Positions 11,401 to 25,426 of a stretch of 61,535 nucleotides of DNA are shown in pieces. The notes beneath the pieces were generated by a model. The model searched no databases and was not told the origin of the DNA. It saw only the letters and a list, made by a program, of their open reading frames with translations. The translations under genes and the position numbers were made by a program. Position 1 is the stretch's first letter. The number at the start of each line of letters is the position of its first letter. The stretch is from Welwitschia mirabilis (taxonomy: Eukaryota; Gnetophyta; Gnetopsida; Welwitschiales): positions 84,003,794 to 84,065,328 of the forward strand of contig JBOZIK010000001.1 of the NCBI GenBank assembly GCA_051453625.1, given 5' to 3'.

Positions 11401-12879
11401 GAACAAATAGTATGATACATGAAAAAGGGATGAAAATAATTCATGGTGTTAAACAAATAAATTTTGGTGATGATTTAAAAAAGTCATTCACAGGAGCTAT
11501 CAAGGTTATTCTATAGTAGACAAAGCTTATCACTTATATAGATGTTTTTAGAACCCTTTATAAAAAAGTAACACAACCCCTCATAGGATTTTCATTAGCA
11601 GAACTTGAAATTTAATATGTTACTCATAAATTTTCTTATATAACTAAGGCCAACCATTTTTTCACATGAAATTAAGGTATTATTTTCAAGTATGATGCTT
11701 TAATCTATAAATATTTATAAAACTTACTTCATATTGCAACATTGACTAAACGAATATGCAATAGAGGTTGGTATTAACTTTTTTGTAATGTCGTGCATGT
11801 AATTGGATATTGTATTGTAAAATTAGAAAGGGTTATAGAGCATTGTATAAGTGTGCTACTAGAGGTGTAAAAATAAAAATTATATGATACAGGAAGAAAT
11901 CATCATTATCAAGGATATCTTTATGAGATATTCACATACATATGAATAAATTATTACAACTCTATGTGAGATCCTAGATACATTAAATGAGCTAGAAGCT
12001 AAGGCATTCACAATTTGACTTATTAGTAAATATAAATACATAATAGACAATGTTGATAAACTATTAAAAAGCATTTTATATATACTTAATGAAGAGCTGA
12101 TACAAGTGCAATTATGCTTACTTATTATAATAGTGAAATTATTCCTAAAGAAGCCTACTGAAGAACCTCAACAATAGGTTGTAGATAATAATATCACTCA
12201 AAAGAAAAATAATCTAGACTTATACGGTTATTTTTATCTATATTAATATCTCTTATCAACTAATCCTAAGGTAGCAAAGTATGTTGTACCTATTGAGACA
12301 CTGATTATCAATGAGTAAACCTTCTCTTCTGGCTAAGATTTTCTAGCAAACATTACAGCTTTGTCTTCTATTCATCACAAGCTTATAAAAATAGGGATAC
12401 AATACACAAATCATTACTGGTTTATTCATGCTATTCCTACTTTAAACTTGCATCACACAGAGGAGACGACATATCAAAAATAGATGGGTAAAGAACTAAA
12501 GAAATACTCAATAGTAGAAAAACCAGTAGATAAATCTCAGAGACAAGGGAAATTGTAGGAAAAGATAGTCTAGTGCTAGCTTATAAGGATGGCATCAACT
12601 ACACAAATATGGAATTTGATAACTAATAAATCAATAAGTTATGATAGCCATAACACCAAGAGTCTTTTATTCAAAAATGAAATTCATTTACAATAGAGAT
12701 CTATCATTCTAGACTAGTAAAACTTTTCTTTATTGCCTTTGGCTATTACAGAGAGATTTTTAAGGCTAAAATAAAATCAAAATACTAATGGGAATGAATA
12801 ATATAAGCCCAAGAAAGGCAAAGACATTAAAAAGTCTAAGCCTGCTAGGGCTAGACAAATGTCTAGCATGTAGTTTTAT
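11401..12879. other. Weak coding-like sequence, not recognised
   Basis: The plus strand from about 11880 has several stretches of tens of codons between stops, with a lysine/asparagine-rich composition. No domain is recognisable. It may be the upstream part of the decayed plus-strand region at 12.9-15.2 kb. Confidence 0.3.
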
Positions 12880-15180
12880 TAGGATTTTATACATAAGACG
12901 TCCTAATGCTTTTTCTATAGATCATGTAAATAATTTTTCCTTTCTCATATAATGTTGGGAACTCATAGGCAAAGCCATCTTATATATTGTTAAGAGTGTG
13001 ATACAGATCCAACTGATTTTTCTTTTATATTATTAACTCAATGCCTGGCTTCACATCATCATGTGCATGTGGAAGATCTTATATTAGTAAAAGAAAGAAT
13101 TTTTCAACCTAATCCACCATCACAACTAAATTTACCAGCTATATCAATAAAGAATAGAAATCTTTCTTAGGACTTCAAGGCTAGAAATCCAACTCTTTTC
13201 AACATAAATGTCGACATTCCTATTGAAAATTTTATTTCTATAATTGAAAGCACTAGTGTAGGTAAGACATACTTAATCTGAGCAATACTTGAGGATATTC
13301 CTTTAGTAAGGGATATAAAAGTAATTCTAAGAGGAATTATTGCCTGTGTTCCTTAAGTTTCATGGATTTTTAATGCAATCCTTTACTATAACATTTCGTT
13401 TGTATTAGCCTACAAGTCTTTTCAGGTGATTATTTAATAGAAATTAGTAAAAGGGAATTAAATCTTAATGATGGATAGAAATAAAGAGTTTTAATTACTA
13501 GGGCAATATATTCAAAAGTAAAGGTAATCTATATAATCTCAGAAAAATCAAATTGAGGAAGATTTAAAGAATAATTGAAGAGATTGCAATTCAGACACCT
13601 ATACAATTCAGCTATAGCATCTCCAAAATTTCTCAGGAGATCAGTCGCTTAAGATTATAAGAGATGTGGTTTCAAATGAGAATGCATATGAAAACAAGAA
13701 TTTATCATTAACTATGTTTCAAACTAATGGATTATTCTATTATTCGTATAGAACATGATTCCGAAAAAGTTTTATCAGATAGTATTAATAATGTAATTGA
13801 AAGCTTAGAAGAAAACAAATTTATGTTACCTATCATTGATAATTTTAAGTAGAATGAAAATATATGATTAAAATCCTTGATATGTAATCCTAAATAATAA
13901 TAGATTAGAAGTACATTAGATGTAAGTAAAGACATATCTACTTTTCATAAATTAAATAAAGACTATGTGACAAGTGGATACTTGTTGATTAATTTATCAA
14001 GGGTATGGGAAAATAAAAGTAATGCATATTTGACAGCTTAATATGGTTCATTTACTTTTTGACTAAAATAAATTTCTAATAAACTTATGAAACTACTAGC
14101 ATGTGATGGAATATATCACATGGTAAATCCACCATTTGAATCAGAGAGGAAACAAGACACAAATTTATGTTGGTTTGCAAGCATTAATCATGCCATAGAT
14201 AGTATAATAATATGGAAAAATATAGTTATGGGATCTATAAAGAAGGCAATAAGAGGTGAAAGCATACATAAAAGCAAAATGCAAGGCAAGATCTTAGATT
14301 AACCAACATCTAGATTTGATTTTTCTTTAGAGACTTCACCAATCTTATTATTACTAGTCCCCTTAAAACATCTCCTACAAAAGTTTTTAATAATGAGAAG
14401 ATTGGAATAGTTCCTATTATAGGAAATAGCTACAAATATGTGTTTAGGAGTTGGGTTTATAGATTAAGAAAGCTAAAGCTCTTCTATTTTCTTGTGATTG
14501 TAATTAATGAAGAACTTTACAAATTTTCTATTCTATAGGAGCTACAAATGTTTCTTAATAAGATTACAATAACTATTGACTTAAATAATTTCCATTTTGA
14601 AACAAAGTATTTCTAGAAAGTAATAGAAGTTAACTCACATATTGTTTTTAAGCTATTGAAACATGGCTACTGATGCACTTTTCAGGAATGTGGATCTTCC
14701 AAGTTCAAGAAGCCATTGCCTCTCTTAAAATCATTTAGACCTATAGTACTCATTTTTTAGAGTGACACATGCAATAAAATAGAGCTATTAAAACTCCCCT
14801 AATGCCTAAATTCTAGATTCTACTTTGCTCACTATGATCAAGCCACCATTACTATTTTTGAAAAGATAGTAAAATATGCTACTACCTCAAACATGTCAAA
14901 GTAGTCAATATTTTGTAACATAATTTGTAGACTAGGAGGTGTAAATAGATTTGTTTATAGCTATTATCTAGAACTAGATTCAAAATTACTAGTGTACTTT
15001 TGAAATAGAGACAAGTTTACTAAGGGGGCATATGTTAAACTAAGGGAGAAGCCTAGTGTAAAGGAATCATATGAAAAGGAAATAAAAATCACTTATATAG
15101 CACTCCATAAAAAATAGATTCCAAAAGAAAAAGAAGAGAGAAAATTATCATCTAGCCTTTAGTAGTTTGATACTAGTTCA
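12880..15180 (+). pseudogene. Unrecognised decayed plus-strand coding region
   Basis: Several long near-open plus-strand stretches lie in series. One at 13078-13435 is interrupted only by single TAG, TGA and TAA codons and includes NVDIPIENFISIIESTS and DIPLVRDIKVILRG. A second at about 13745-13850 contains DSEKVLSDSINNVIESLEEN. A third at 14087-14302 is a 71-codon frame from MKLLACDGIYHMV. A fourth at 14830-15160 includes ATITIFEKIVKYA and then KLREKPSVKESYEKE. The stops are mostly of the kind expected from C-to-T change. A cysteine-rich patch precedes the first block near 12905-13000. I do not recognise the protein. It could be the gag or ORF1 part of an unfamiliar retroelement or a host pseudogene. 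Confidence 0.35.
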
Positions 15181-17690
15181 TGAATGTGTTTACAAGATTA
15201 ATAAGGAATGAAGTCCATGAGTTCTTATTTCTAGAACGAGCTTACAAGATCTATACCAAAATAATTAATCCTTCTAAAATATCTTAGAAACTTAAGTCTC
15301 TCTATGAATAAACTAAATAGAAGAATTTGCATTAAATTTCAGTCCTTGAAATATCCTAAAGGGCTTCAGCTTTTAACAATCTTTCAGCTAGGATAATTTC
15401 ACTAGATATGGAAAGGAATGATGCTCTAAGGATTCGTAACATTGTACATACTTCATATGCACTAGATCATTCTTGTTTTGATTACTAGATCCTTCTTTAT
15501 GTAATTCTTGTCAAACTCCATTCCCAATACTTTAAACAAAAGTTATATAACTACTTTCCTTACCCTTGAAGAGATAAAATAGGTGCTAAAATGGCAACAT
15601 CTAAGGAAAGTCCTAAGTAGGGTGTGGATTTGATTATGATTTAGGTATGTAAATGTTGTAATCATATCATATGTATCATGGTCCTTGACAGAAATAACTA
15701 ATTAAGGATCAAGTAAGCAAATAAGAGAGGTGAAGAATAATGTTGAAGACTAAGATATTTAATTACAAACTAAGAGATGACTTCACATGTAGAGATAAAT
15801 TTAATCAAGCAAATGAATAACTAGTAATATGTAGAATGAACGTGTATAAACTATAAAATCTATTATTTAATTTAAAAAAGTATTCTTCACAATAGTAAAA
15901 AGAAATGAAATGAAACTTAAATGACTTTCCTTGAGAAATGTAACTTCTATGAATTACTAGAATGGTTTACAATATAGGCTAATGGGGTATCTGAGTTATA
16001 ATATGTATCATAAAAAGGATATATACAAGAAGATACAGAAAAGAAAAATAGCATATTACTTCCAGGAGATATTAATGTCCATGATCCTACATTAATGCAT
16101 TTCCTACTTTTAGAAGTGGGAACTTTTCAAATATGAAAACCATTCAAGATTTCTTTTAAAATTGCTTATAAGGCCTTCCAAATGCCATAGATAGAAGAAA
16201 ACATTTAATAAAAAGTTGAGAGACTAGATCTATTAGCATCACAATGATGTTAAGGGCCTTTATATTTAAGAAATAAAAATATAAATTTGACTTTACATTA
16301 CATAAATTACATGATGAAAATTTGATAGAGATTTAGTCAACCAAGACTTTATTAAAGAAAGGATAGCTAGACTGCTTAATGTGATTACCCATACCTCTAA
16401 AAATGATCAAAAAATCTATATGCATTTCATGCTAATTATCTTTGACTAATAGATGTGGACCACATTATTAGAAATCTATTATCATATACTCAATATCATA
16501 CGTTTGACATAAGATCCATCCAACTTTGACCTACAATAATTGAGTACCATTAATCAAACAAAAAACCAATGTGTATACCCTTCTGAGTATTAACCTAGAT
16601 GGTTAACGACAAATCATGTTAACTCTCACATCTAATAAATGATAATTTTGTTATGAAATAATAAACTTGTGTAATAATTTTTTTCTTTTATATCCATTTA
16701 TTTAGTACAAATTTAATCTAGAATAAATGATCTACTTTAACATAGAACACTTGCTCATTACCAATTACTAATTTATACTATGTTACATTGTCAACATAAC
16801 AATTACATATAATTAAAGAGGTATGAAGCAATAAAACTTTGGATATGAAAATTGGTTAATAAAAACAAGAACCAGAAGTAATAATTCATCATATTTTACT
16901 AACATTTCTTAACTCCAGCATTAAGGCATCAATTACAAAGTTGACAATAATAAATAAACATGTTATTTATTCATTTCTATGCAAAGTCTTAGTAATATTC
17001 TAAATATAAAAAATTCCATTTTCTCTTTACTATTACTTTAAGTTTTCTAGGCCCCTCCATAAGAAATAAAAATACTTTGGAAAAATTTCTTTGAGGCAAA
17101 CATCTTCATTTGAATTGCTAAAATATATATTTCAAAGTTGAATGATACATCTTTAGCATCAGTCCTAAGACATGAACTAGAAAATGCCATCTGGCTGGTC
17201 TAATTTTACCTCTTCAAATCCACATCATTCTAGTTTCCACAGTATAGATATTAAGGTTTGTAATCACTATGATTTTTACATGAGGATTGCTAGTAATATC
17301 TTCCCTTTTAACTACTAATAGATACCATCATTCTCCAAATACATGATATCAATGTCATAGTTACATTTAACCATTCAAATACTATGAATTTAATAGCCTT
17401 CAAAATTCAAATTACTTGTATGTTAGAAAATTGAAATAAGTTTATCACTAAGAAGTAGACAACCAAATATCAATGCAAGAACATTATCAATTACTTAATT
17501 TAATAAGGTCTATTTATTGTAAATTTTTCTCATTCTAAATATACATGAATAATGGCTTTTATACATCTTTATATTATTAAGAAATATAATCTTTGTTTCC
17601 TTTCCATGAGATGGAAAAATGAAATGCATTAAATCCTTCTTCAAAAATGGACTTCACATCCTTCTTTAAAACAAACTTATCACTTTATGT
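15181..17690. other. No recognised gene
   Basis: AT-rich sequence with scattered short frames. The ectodomain of the receptor kinase remnant downstream may start somewhere in 17.0-17.7 kb, but I could not assign lectin motifs with confidence. Confidence 0.35.
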
Positions 17691-18475
17691 TAGAAATTCA
17701 TAGAAGACTCACATTCAATGGCTTTAAGCTTATCAATGTCCAAGTCATGCCATAAAATTCCCTTCTATAAATTGGAATCTTAGATAAAACTACTTACAGA
17801 GACTATTGGCTATGTAACTATTCTTACCTTGCCTACTCCATGAACTCCATTAGCTTCTACTTTTATTTTTTCATAGACCTTCTAAACCTCTGTGATGATA
17901 TAAAAGATTCCTTTATTTACATCCACCTCAATGCCAGAGATATCCTAAGTTTTTGCAAAATCAAGAAGGCTACACTCAGTAGATCGGTGGTAGTGGTAGT
18001 CATAGGAGTCATGGTCCTTCTTGAAATTCTATTAATCTATGTGATATGCCAAAGGCAGAAACAAAAAGCAAAGGCAAACAAAGACTTCATCATATTCAAG
18101 CTAGTGTTATTTCAAGTTTATTCCTATAGAGACCTGCAGGACACCACGAAGAACTTTTCAAAGTAACTAGACAAGGGACAATTTTGGCTCTGTCTTCAAA
18201 GGGATATCAGTAAATAACACCATTGTGGTAGTGAAGAAATGCAATGAAATAATGTAGGGTAAGAAGCCATTTATAATGGAGGTAAGCATAATTGATAACC
18301 TTCAACAACTGAACCTTGTAATACTCTGCGAATTCTACTCCAAAGGACAAAAACACCTCCTTCTCTATGACTTCATGTCCAACAGATCTTTTGCCTTCTT
18401 GATTTTCCAAGAAAAGTACCTCCTTGACTGGAAAACATGCTTCAATATCACCATAAACATTGCTACATGAAAAAC
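17690..18475 (+). pseudogene. Lectin-type (S-domain/PAN) receptor-like kinase, broken
   Basis: The plus strand reads in order: a PAN-like end (CNYSYLAYSMNS, then DLLNLCDDIKDSFIYI and NARDIL); a membrane span VVVVVIGVMVLLEILLIYVI at about 17985-18044; a basic juxtamembrane stretch QRQKQKAK; YSYRDLQDTTKNFSK; then the kinase N-lobe. The glycine loop is broken. A TAA follows NFSK, and one extra T near 18182-18185 shifts the frame. Beyond it VVVKKCNEIM (with the ATP-binding Lys), a TAG, MEVSIIDNLQQLNLVILCEF, YDFMSNRSFA and DWKTCFNI are readable. It ends at a stop near 18470, before the catalytic HRD and DFG motifs. An intact relative would sit in the plasma membrane and signal from extracellular ligands. 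The truncation could coincide with an intron boundary. Confidence 0.75.
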
Positions 18476-18814
18476 ATATTATTTGATTTACTATAAACAA
18501 AAATGCTTAGTAAGCAGAATTACTAACTCCAAATACAAAATTTTCTACAAAATTTTTCCTCTATAAATTGTTTCCATATGCAGATGAAAGAATGGAAGTC
18601 ACTCAAAATAGAAATAAGTATTACACATATTACCAATATTCCATACAAGATCAGCATAGAGGTAGAAAGTGATGTTGACACCAAGTAACTGAGCAAAAAT
18701 CAAATGCATAGTAAAGATTAACATGTAGGCATTAGGACAACCAAGTAAGGATGAAGTGCAGAAATTGAAACAAGAAAAGATGAAACATAACATGCGAAAT
18801 CAAATTATTTTATA

Positions 18815-18985
18815 AAGTTAGATACCTATTTTTTAAGGCATTTATTTCTTTAAACACCTTAAAAAGATGAAAAAATTTCTATTTACTTAGTTTGAGGGAT
18901 TTATTAGAATAAATGTCTTAAAAATCTTATATTTAAGGCATTTATTTTTAATAAATGCTTTAAAAGATTTTTTCAATGCCTCCTA
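18815..18985. repeat. Palindromic GGCATTT repeat, second cluster
   Basis: It contains TTAAGGCATTTATT twice, and a hairpin AGGCATTTATTTTTAATAAATGC near 18938-18960. It shares the TTAAGGCATTT core with 7560-7830. The likely nature is a MITE-like or other non-autonomous repeat. Confidence 0.5.
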
Positions 18986-21900
18986 CTGGTCTACATCTTC
19001 TACTTACTCTACTATTTTTGAACAGAGATAATACTAGAATTTGAAATACAAAGGGCTTAGATTCATCATCTTACCAAGTTTCTATAAATCCAAAAATATC
19101 AAAAATATTAAAGAAAATAACATAGTTTAAAGAAATAATCTTTTTATGATTCCTCCATTACTGTTTACAACACAAAGAATTTATTTTTTCTTGAAAAAAA
19201 TTGATCCTTAATTACCATTATGTTTCATGCATCTAAATATGCAAACTTACCTTATTTATGTGTCTTTTTGACTTTCTGCCATTCTTTAGACTTTTTGAGA
19301 GGTTTTGATTTTTTTAAATCCTTATTGATCCATATTTTTTTCCTTTAAGATTATTATGATTATGCTAAATTATATCTCTTATAAAAAATATTAAAATTTA
19401 ATGAGGATATGATAAGGCTATTTTCCTTTTTAACTCCCTGAAAGCATATTGAAATTATTTCTCTGGAGTACGCATTTCTTAAAAAAAAAATTGAGGAATA
19501 TCAATCATTAAAAATTCTTCATATTTTTTAGGAGGCTCCATTAATCATAGGTTTAAACATTTTTCTTGTTTTTCTTATCTCTCTTCCATTACTTTACGTA
19601 TCATAGTACTCCCATCTACTTTTGCCTCAAGTTTATAATGAATATAGCATAGTATTGAATTTTAAGATACCTTCTAATTTTTGTTCAATATTCATAATTT
19701 ATGTGGATACCTCAGAAATATTAAAGGATTATTATGAGATAACTTGGGTCTATGCATTTAAACATTAAATGTTCATTTTCTATATTAGTAATTTTTTATT
19801 TCTTTGCATTCCATTTTGAATTGGAAATTTGGTATTTTCATCATTTTCAAAGGAGACTCTAATTTATCAATGCTGTTTTTAATGATGAAATTGGTTAGTT
19901 TTGTTTTTTATTCTTAGCTTACTTTGACATTAAGAAAGGCTAATCAAATTCATTAGAGATAGCTCTTTTTGTCTTCTTTCCTTTTCTTTTTCCAAAAAAT
20001 AGAATCATAATATTTCTTGTTAGGTAGATTATATAATACAATTTTTTTGAATATAGTTTCTCTCATATTCTTTTTGTTTCTTTTTAAGAAAAATGAAATC
20101 ATAATGTTTCTTGCTCAAATCAAGGAAAAAAATGAAACCAATTCAACTCTAAAATGGAGTTAGATCTAATCTGCCTTTGAAAGTTTTATATAAGCACTAT
20201 TTTTTTTTGTACATCTACCTACCTCCTTTACTTTGCATTAAAAGAAGTAATGAAAGAATTACCTTTGTCAATATACTCTACTTTGCAGCAAAAGAATTTC
20301 CTTTCTCAAGAACCTCTACTTTATAGTAAAAGAATGTAGACAATATATAGACTACAAATCTAAATCTTAGTAAAGGTTTTATAGAAACAATGATAAGAAC
20401 TGTAAAAATAACAAAGCCCCAATAATTAAGGTTTATTATGCTCTTAGCATTGGTGAAAATAACAGAGAAAGTTTAAAATTTTAAATTACATAGGAAAACT
20501 AGAATTTAATAGGGATTACTAATGAAAGAAAGATAAAATTTAAGGCTACACCCTAGAAGAAAAGAGTAAAAACTTAAAAATGATAAATTAGTAAAATATG
20601 GGGGATACAAAACATGCTTTTGAAGTCAAACTAAGAAAGAAAGATAGAAAAAATTAAAAAAGGGACAATTACAAAGATGCATTAATGTGTAAATGGTAAT
20701 ATACATAGCCATTATTTTGATTTATAAAAATTTAAAATTTAAACTTTATAATTAATAAACCAAATCTAAATATAGATAATTATATTTAATAAGTAATATA
20801 TGTATATATATATATATAAAATAATGAGAATTTAATTTAACCTAAGAAATGAAACATTAAATCTAATGAACTAAAAGAAAGGTAGTAATGAAATACCTAT
20901 GGATAAAAAACACCTAACATGAATATATCATGTAAAAATAAAATCAAACACTAAGGGATATCTAAAAAAAATGAAACATATACACCTTATACCCCAATTC
21001 TATCAAGTGATTACTTTAATAAGTTATCCAATGCAAAAAGTTTTGATAATACTACTAATACTAGCATATGTCCCTATATTAAGAATGCAAAAAGAGTAAA
21101 ATTTAAGGATAAGCATGCACTCATAAGTATCTATCTAATTTGGATTAATGGTAGCATTATGAGTGTGATCCAAATAATTAAAAAATCATAAGACATTAAT
21201 AGATAATAAAGAAGGACATAAGGACAAATCTATTTTTAAATAAATAAGGGTAATGATAAACTTAACATAAGAAATACATGATACACTTTGATCATGATAT
21301 GATACCACTAAATGAAATTAACAACAATAACATGTATTGTCATGATTGTATAAAACTTACTACAATTAATGAGTATGACATGTGCACTTAAAGAGTTACT
21401 TTAAATTCTTATAGGCTATTATATATGTTTTTATTTTCAATTTATTTATTTATTTTATTAAATAAGAACATAATATAGGAAATATTAACAAGATTCAATG
21501 ACCTAAGTTATACATTAATTACTTCTTCAAAGGATTTTTCCACTTATAATTTTTCTTTTTTAGTTTTTATCATAGCTTTCTTACCTATCACATGTCGTAC
21601 TTTTAATTTATAAATTCTTCTAACTAGAGCATAACCAAATCTATATTCACATTAGATAATATTCATAGGATCATACTTCTAGTTTCATTTCTTAGATTAT
21701 TCTTTTAATATAATAAATAAACTTATAAATGTAACATGGAGCCTTAAAAGTTTTATTTTTATGTTTAATTTTTTAAACTAAAGGCCCTAAATAACTCAAT
21801 AAATTTAACTTGTTTAATGAATAATATCATGAAATCTATTATTAAAGATTTCTTATTAAATTATAATTAAAGAAATAATTTTATATTGTAATGCAGGGTG

Positions 21901-24900
21901 AATAATAAATTAAAGCTAGATAAGAGATATATCTTAATAGACCTTATGGATTTTATTATTTTCTTCAAGATCAATAACAATTTATAAAATAATTTTCTTC
22001 ATGAAGTAAGATTATCATATGCCTTCCCTCTTAAAATAGATGAAGATTAAGTAAATAAGAAAATAAAATTTTAAGACAAATTTTATATATTTTAAGATGT
22101 TAATTTTTCTTATTTTATCATCTTAATATTGTTATCCATTATAATTTATCTCTGCAATTATGCTCGAATGCAAGTATTGTAAAGGATATTGTTTACACCA
22201 TTTTAGGTATCAACTTAAAGCTCTTAAGCTTAGTTGAATCCATGTTAGAAATATTTGTGACTATAATGTCATAACCTAGTTCATTAGAATTCTGATACTA
22301 TAGAGCTAGGAATAAAATAATGGAGGAATTATTTATATTAATGTATGATTAATATTTATACATGAAATAGCCAAAAAAATATTTTATTTAAAAAATATTT
22401 AAAATATGATCTTCATAAAATAATTTATGTGCTTAATTAGAAAATATTTTATAATGTATACCCTTAAGTGATGATATACTTGAACTTTAAGGTATTATAC
22501 AACCTTTTCATCTATTATTTCTTGATAATTAATATTTAAAAAAATTCTTAATAATATGCCTCCTTTATTAAAACATAAAATAGAAATAATAAAATAGAAA
22601 CTAGATGTATAATTTATAGTGAAGACAATGCTAATTATTCTTCTTTAATAAGGATCATAAGGGAATTATAAATCTTTCACTCATTTATAAAATGTAAAAG
22701 AAATAAATAAAAAATTATCCTCCTAACCATTATAAATTATTATCCATAAGGTAAACAATCAACCAATCATAAGTAAATAAAATAATACCTCACCATCATT
22801 TCCTCAAATTAAAACGGTAGATTATTAAGAAATGAGAGTTTTCTGAGCAAGTAATGGATCATCTACTATAGATCTAGAATGTTGTAAACATAAATACAAG
22901 TACTTATGATATTTGAAAAGCTATCATTAGTATTCATAAATGTATCATAGTACAATGCAATTTAGAAAACAAAAATCATAAAAGAAATTATAGAAATAAC
23001 ACATTAATCATGTACCTTATAAGTCATTGATGAAATATGATAGTAACAAAACTAAAATAAATATAAAATAATATCTAAAATGAAGTATTACAATGTAGGT
23101 AAGAATAAATGATTTAATGATTTAAAAAAAATCAAATCATATAATAGGTTTAGCTAACCAATAATGTGAGGACTACAAGAAATAATAATTTAATAGAAGA
23201 TATGTCCTAGATTTGATAAGAAAATTACCTCATAAAACTATCATTCTCAACTCCTTGAGAAGAAAGAAAAGAGGCTTATAAGCTTATAATGAAATAAGCG
23301 CTCATCATATGATAAAAGTCAAGATAGAATTAATAATAAATGATAGAAGAAATTAAAGGGATATGAATGGTAAATGATGAAATGGATGAATAATAAATGA
23401 AAAATAAAGCATAATTAACCTTGACCATAGTTAGACTTTTATAGCTATAAGCTTATAGTTTTAATTTCACATTCTTTATATATTGAAGTTTATTGAATCT
23501 AACTAGAGTAAGATTTCTTAATTATTGAGATCAATTTGGTTAATCCTTTTAGAAGATTTATTTATTCTTTAATATTCAAGTAAGTTTTTTCACTCTTTGA
23601 TGATCTAGATTTATTATCTTATGATTAATATTTACCCTAATTTTTTTAGGATCTTTTAAGCTCTAGATTGCTAGTGATATTAGTATATTTAGAATTTGCA
23701 TCTTTAGGAAAATGTCAATAACCTAATCGTGTTCAATATAGTAAACATCATGTATTATTTATTTTTTTACTAAAATTTTGATAATAATAAGGATTAAAGA
23801 TAAACATGTTAAAAAATAATAAACATTTTATGTATATCCTTAAAATAATAAAGTTACTAAAGCTTATGTTCCAAAATTATCAACATTAAAATGTAATCAA
23901 CCTTGTTATGAAAGAAGAAATTAAACACTTAAATAATTTTTTATTTGTATCATGAGCTCTATGGATTGTTAAGTTAGTTTAAATCAGGAGGCTCACTCCT
24001 CAGTACAAAAAGCTATGGGTGTACCAATATTTTAACTTTAAGACATTGTTATAAAAATTAGTAATATCCATCTATAATAAGAAATTAATCCTTTCTGAGA
24101 GTTGGGTTATATGATATCTACTAATTTTTACCTTTCTCACAAAATAAATGAAAAAATGTTAAATTAATAAAATAATCTCAAACCTAAAAAATCCTTTTAT
24201 AATTAGGAATCTCAACTTAATATCTAGATTTTGGACTTTAGGATGTGATCACTATGGTACAGGTGATCATGATAATAGTAAATGTTAATTTTAGGCGTTA
24301 GTTGGGGATTAGTAGATAGAGGTTTGATAACTAATGTGGATACTATGGCTACTAGCAACATCAATAGTAAAGCGTTATAACTCATAAGGGCCTTCATGAT
24401 TACAAAATAAAGGTAAAGGATGACCAATCTAGAAATATTGTTATAATGAAACTTTAATCTTTAAGTGACTAAATAATAATGATTTTTTATTATTATGTTT
24501 CTAAAAGAAAATGATCTAACTATTAATGTAAACAACAAATAGTTTCTAAATAGAAACTATAACTAGTTTTCTCATTACAATCTCTTTTATAGGATTTTGA
24601 GGTAGTAACTTCTTCAAGAATGGTAGAAGTCTTTAACACCAATAATCATTATAGGCTATGAAACATCTTATACTTTGTAATATATTATGAGTTATAGAAG
24701 ATTTTCCTTAGTGAATAATATGTATGTACTATTATAAAACAAGAAATAAGGGTTTTTCTTTTAATAGATGATCCTAATTATTATTCTTTTATAAAGATTG
24801 CAAAGGTTTTTTTTGAATATTTTTAATAACTCTTCATTATATTATAGGTTAATTTTGAGTATTAAGAATGCTTAAAAAGTAATCAAGTAATTAATTAATT

Positions 24901-25421
24901 TATTCTCCTAGGAACATGAAATAATTATTTAGAAGGTAATCTATCATGTAAAACTTGGCTAAGTAAAAATGTTATTCTACTAAATACAATTATTTTTCTA
25001 GATAGATAATAAATTAATCTAATCAAAATTATAAATAAAAATAAATTAATACAATAAATATTATATCTTTAATAAAATATAATAAATCAATACGATAATA
25101 TGATAGATACAAATATATTAATCATCTAAACCTTATAAAGAATCAAAGGCTTAATTCTACAAGTACAAAATAACATTTGAAGAATACTATTACATAATCA
25201 TAAATCTTAAATAATTTTGAGATGGAAATAAAGTAACTTTAGTAGTAAATAAAAATTCATTCTCAAATGATGCAACTAATAAAAGACGGTAAAATAGAAT
25301 GCAAATCTAATGTACATCATTAAAAATGTGAAAATGATAATTTTATCATACCTAATAAGAGAAATAGGATTCTTAAAGATTTTTAATGAGATAATCCATT
25401 ATTACATTCATTATAATTCTA
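18986..25421. other. No recognised gene or element
   Basis: Six kilobases of AT-rich sequence contain only short frames and no domain motif that I recognise. A short alternating AT run lies at 20798-20818. It is probably very old transposon sequence. I saw no LTR ends, tRNA or rRNA genes here. Confidence 0.4.
20798..20818. repeat. AT dinucleotide microsatellite
   Basis: A short alternating TA run interrupted by one G. Confidence 0.85.
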
Positions 25422-25426
25422 GAATG
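25422..25426. repeat. Left target-site duplication of the gypsy array (GAATG)
   Basis: GAATG directly precedes the LTR terminus TGTGATACCC at 25427. The base pattern after the right-most LTR (50702-50706) is AAATG, a four-in-five match with a single transition. Five bases is the usual duplication size for Ty3/gypsy integration. Confidence 0.5.

Noticed and set aside
11880-15180. Endogenous pararetrovirus (caulimovirid) sequence
   Set aside because: I considered this for the unrecognised plus-strand remnant. I could not find a movement-protein, protease or reverse-transcriptase motif in the right order, so there is no support.
18207-18500. A 97-codon minus-strand frame
   Set aside because: It is antisense to the kinase remnant, whose plus-strand motifs are clear.
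23955-24020. Possible hairpin AGGAGGCTCACTCCT
   Set aside because: It is short, with no conserved context or repeat elsewhere in the window, and is probably chance.
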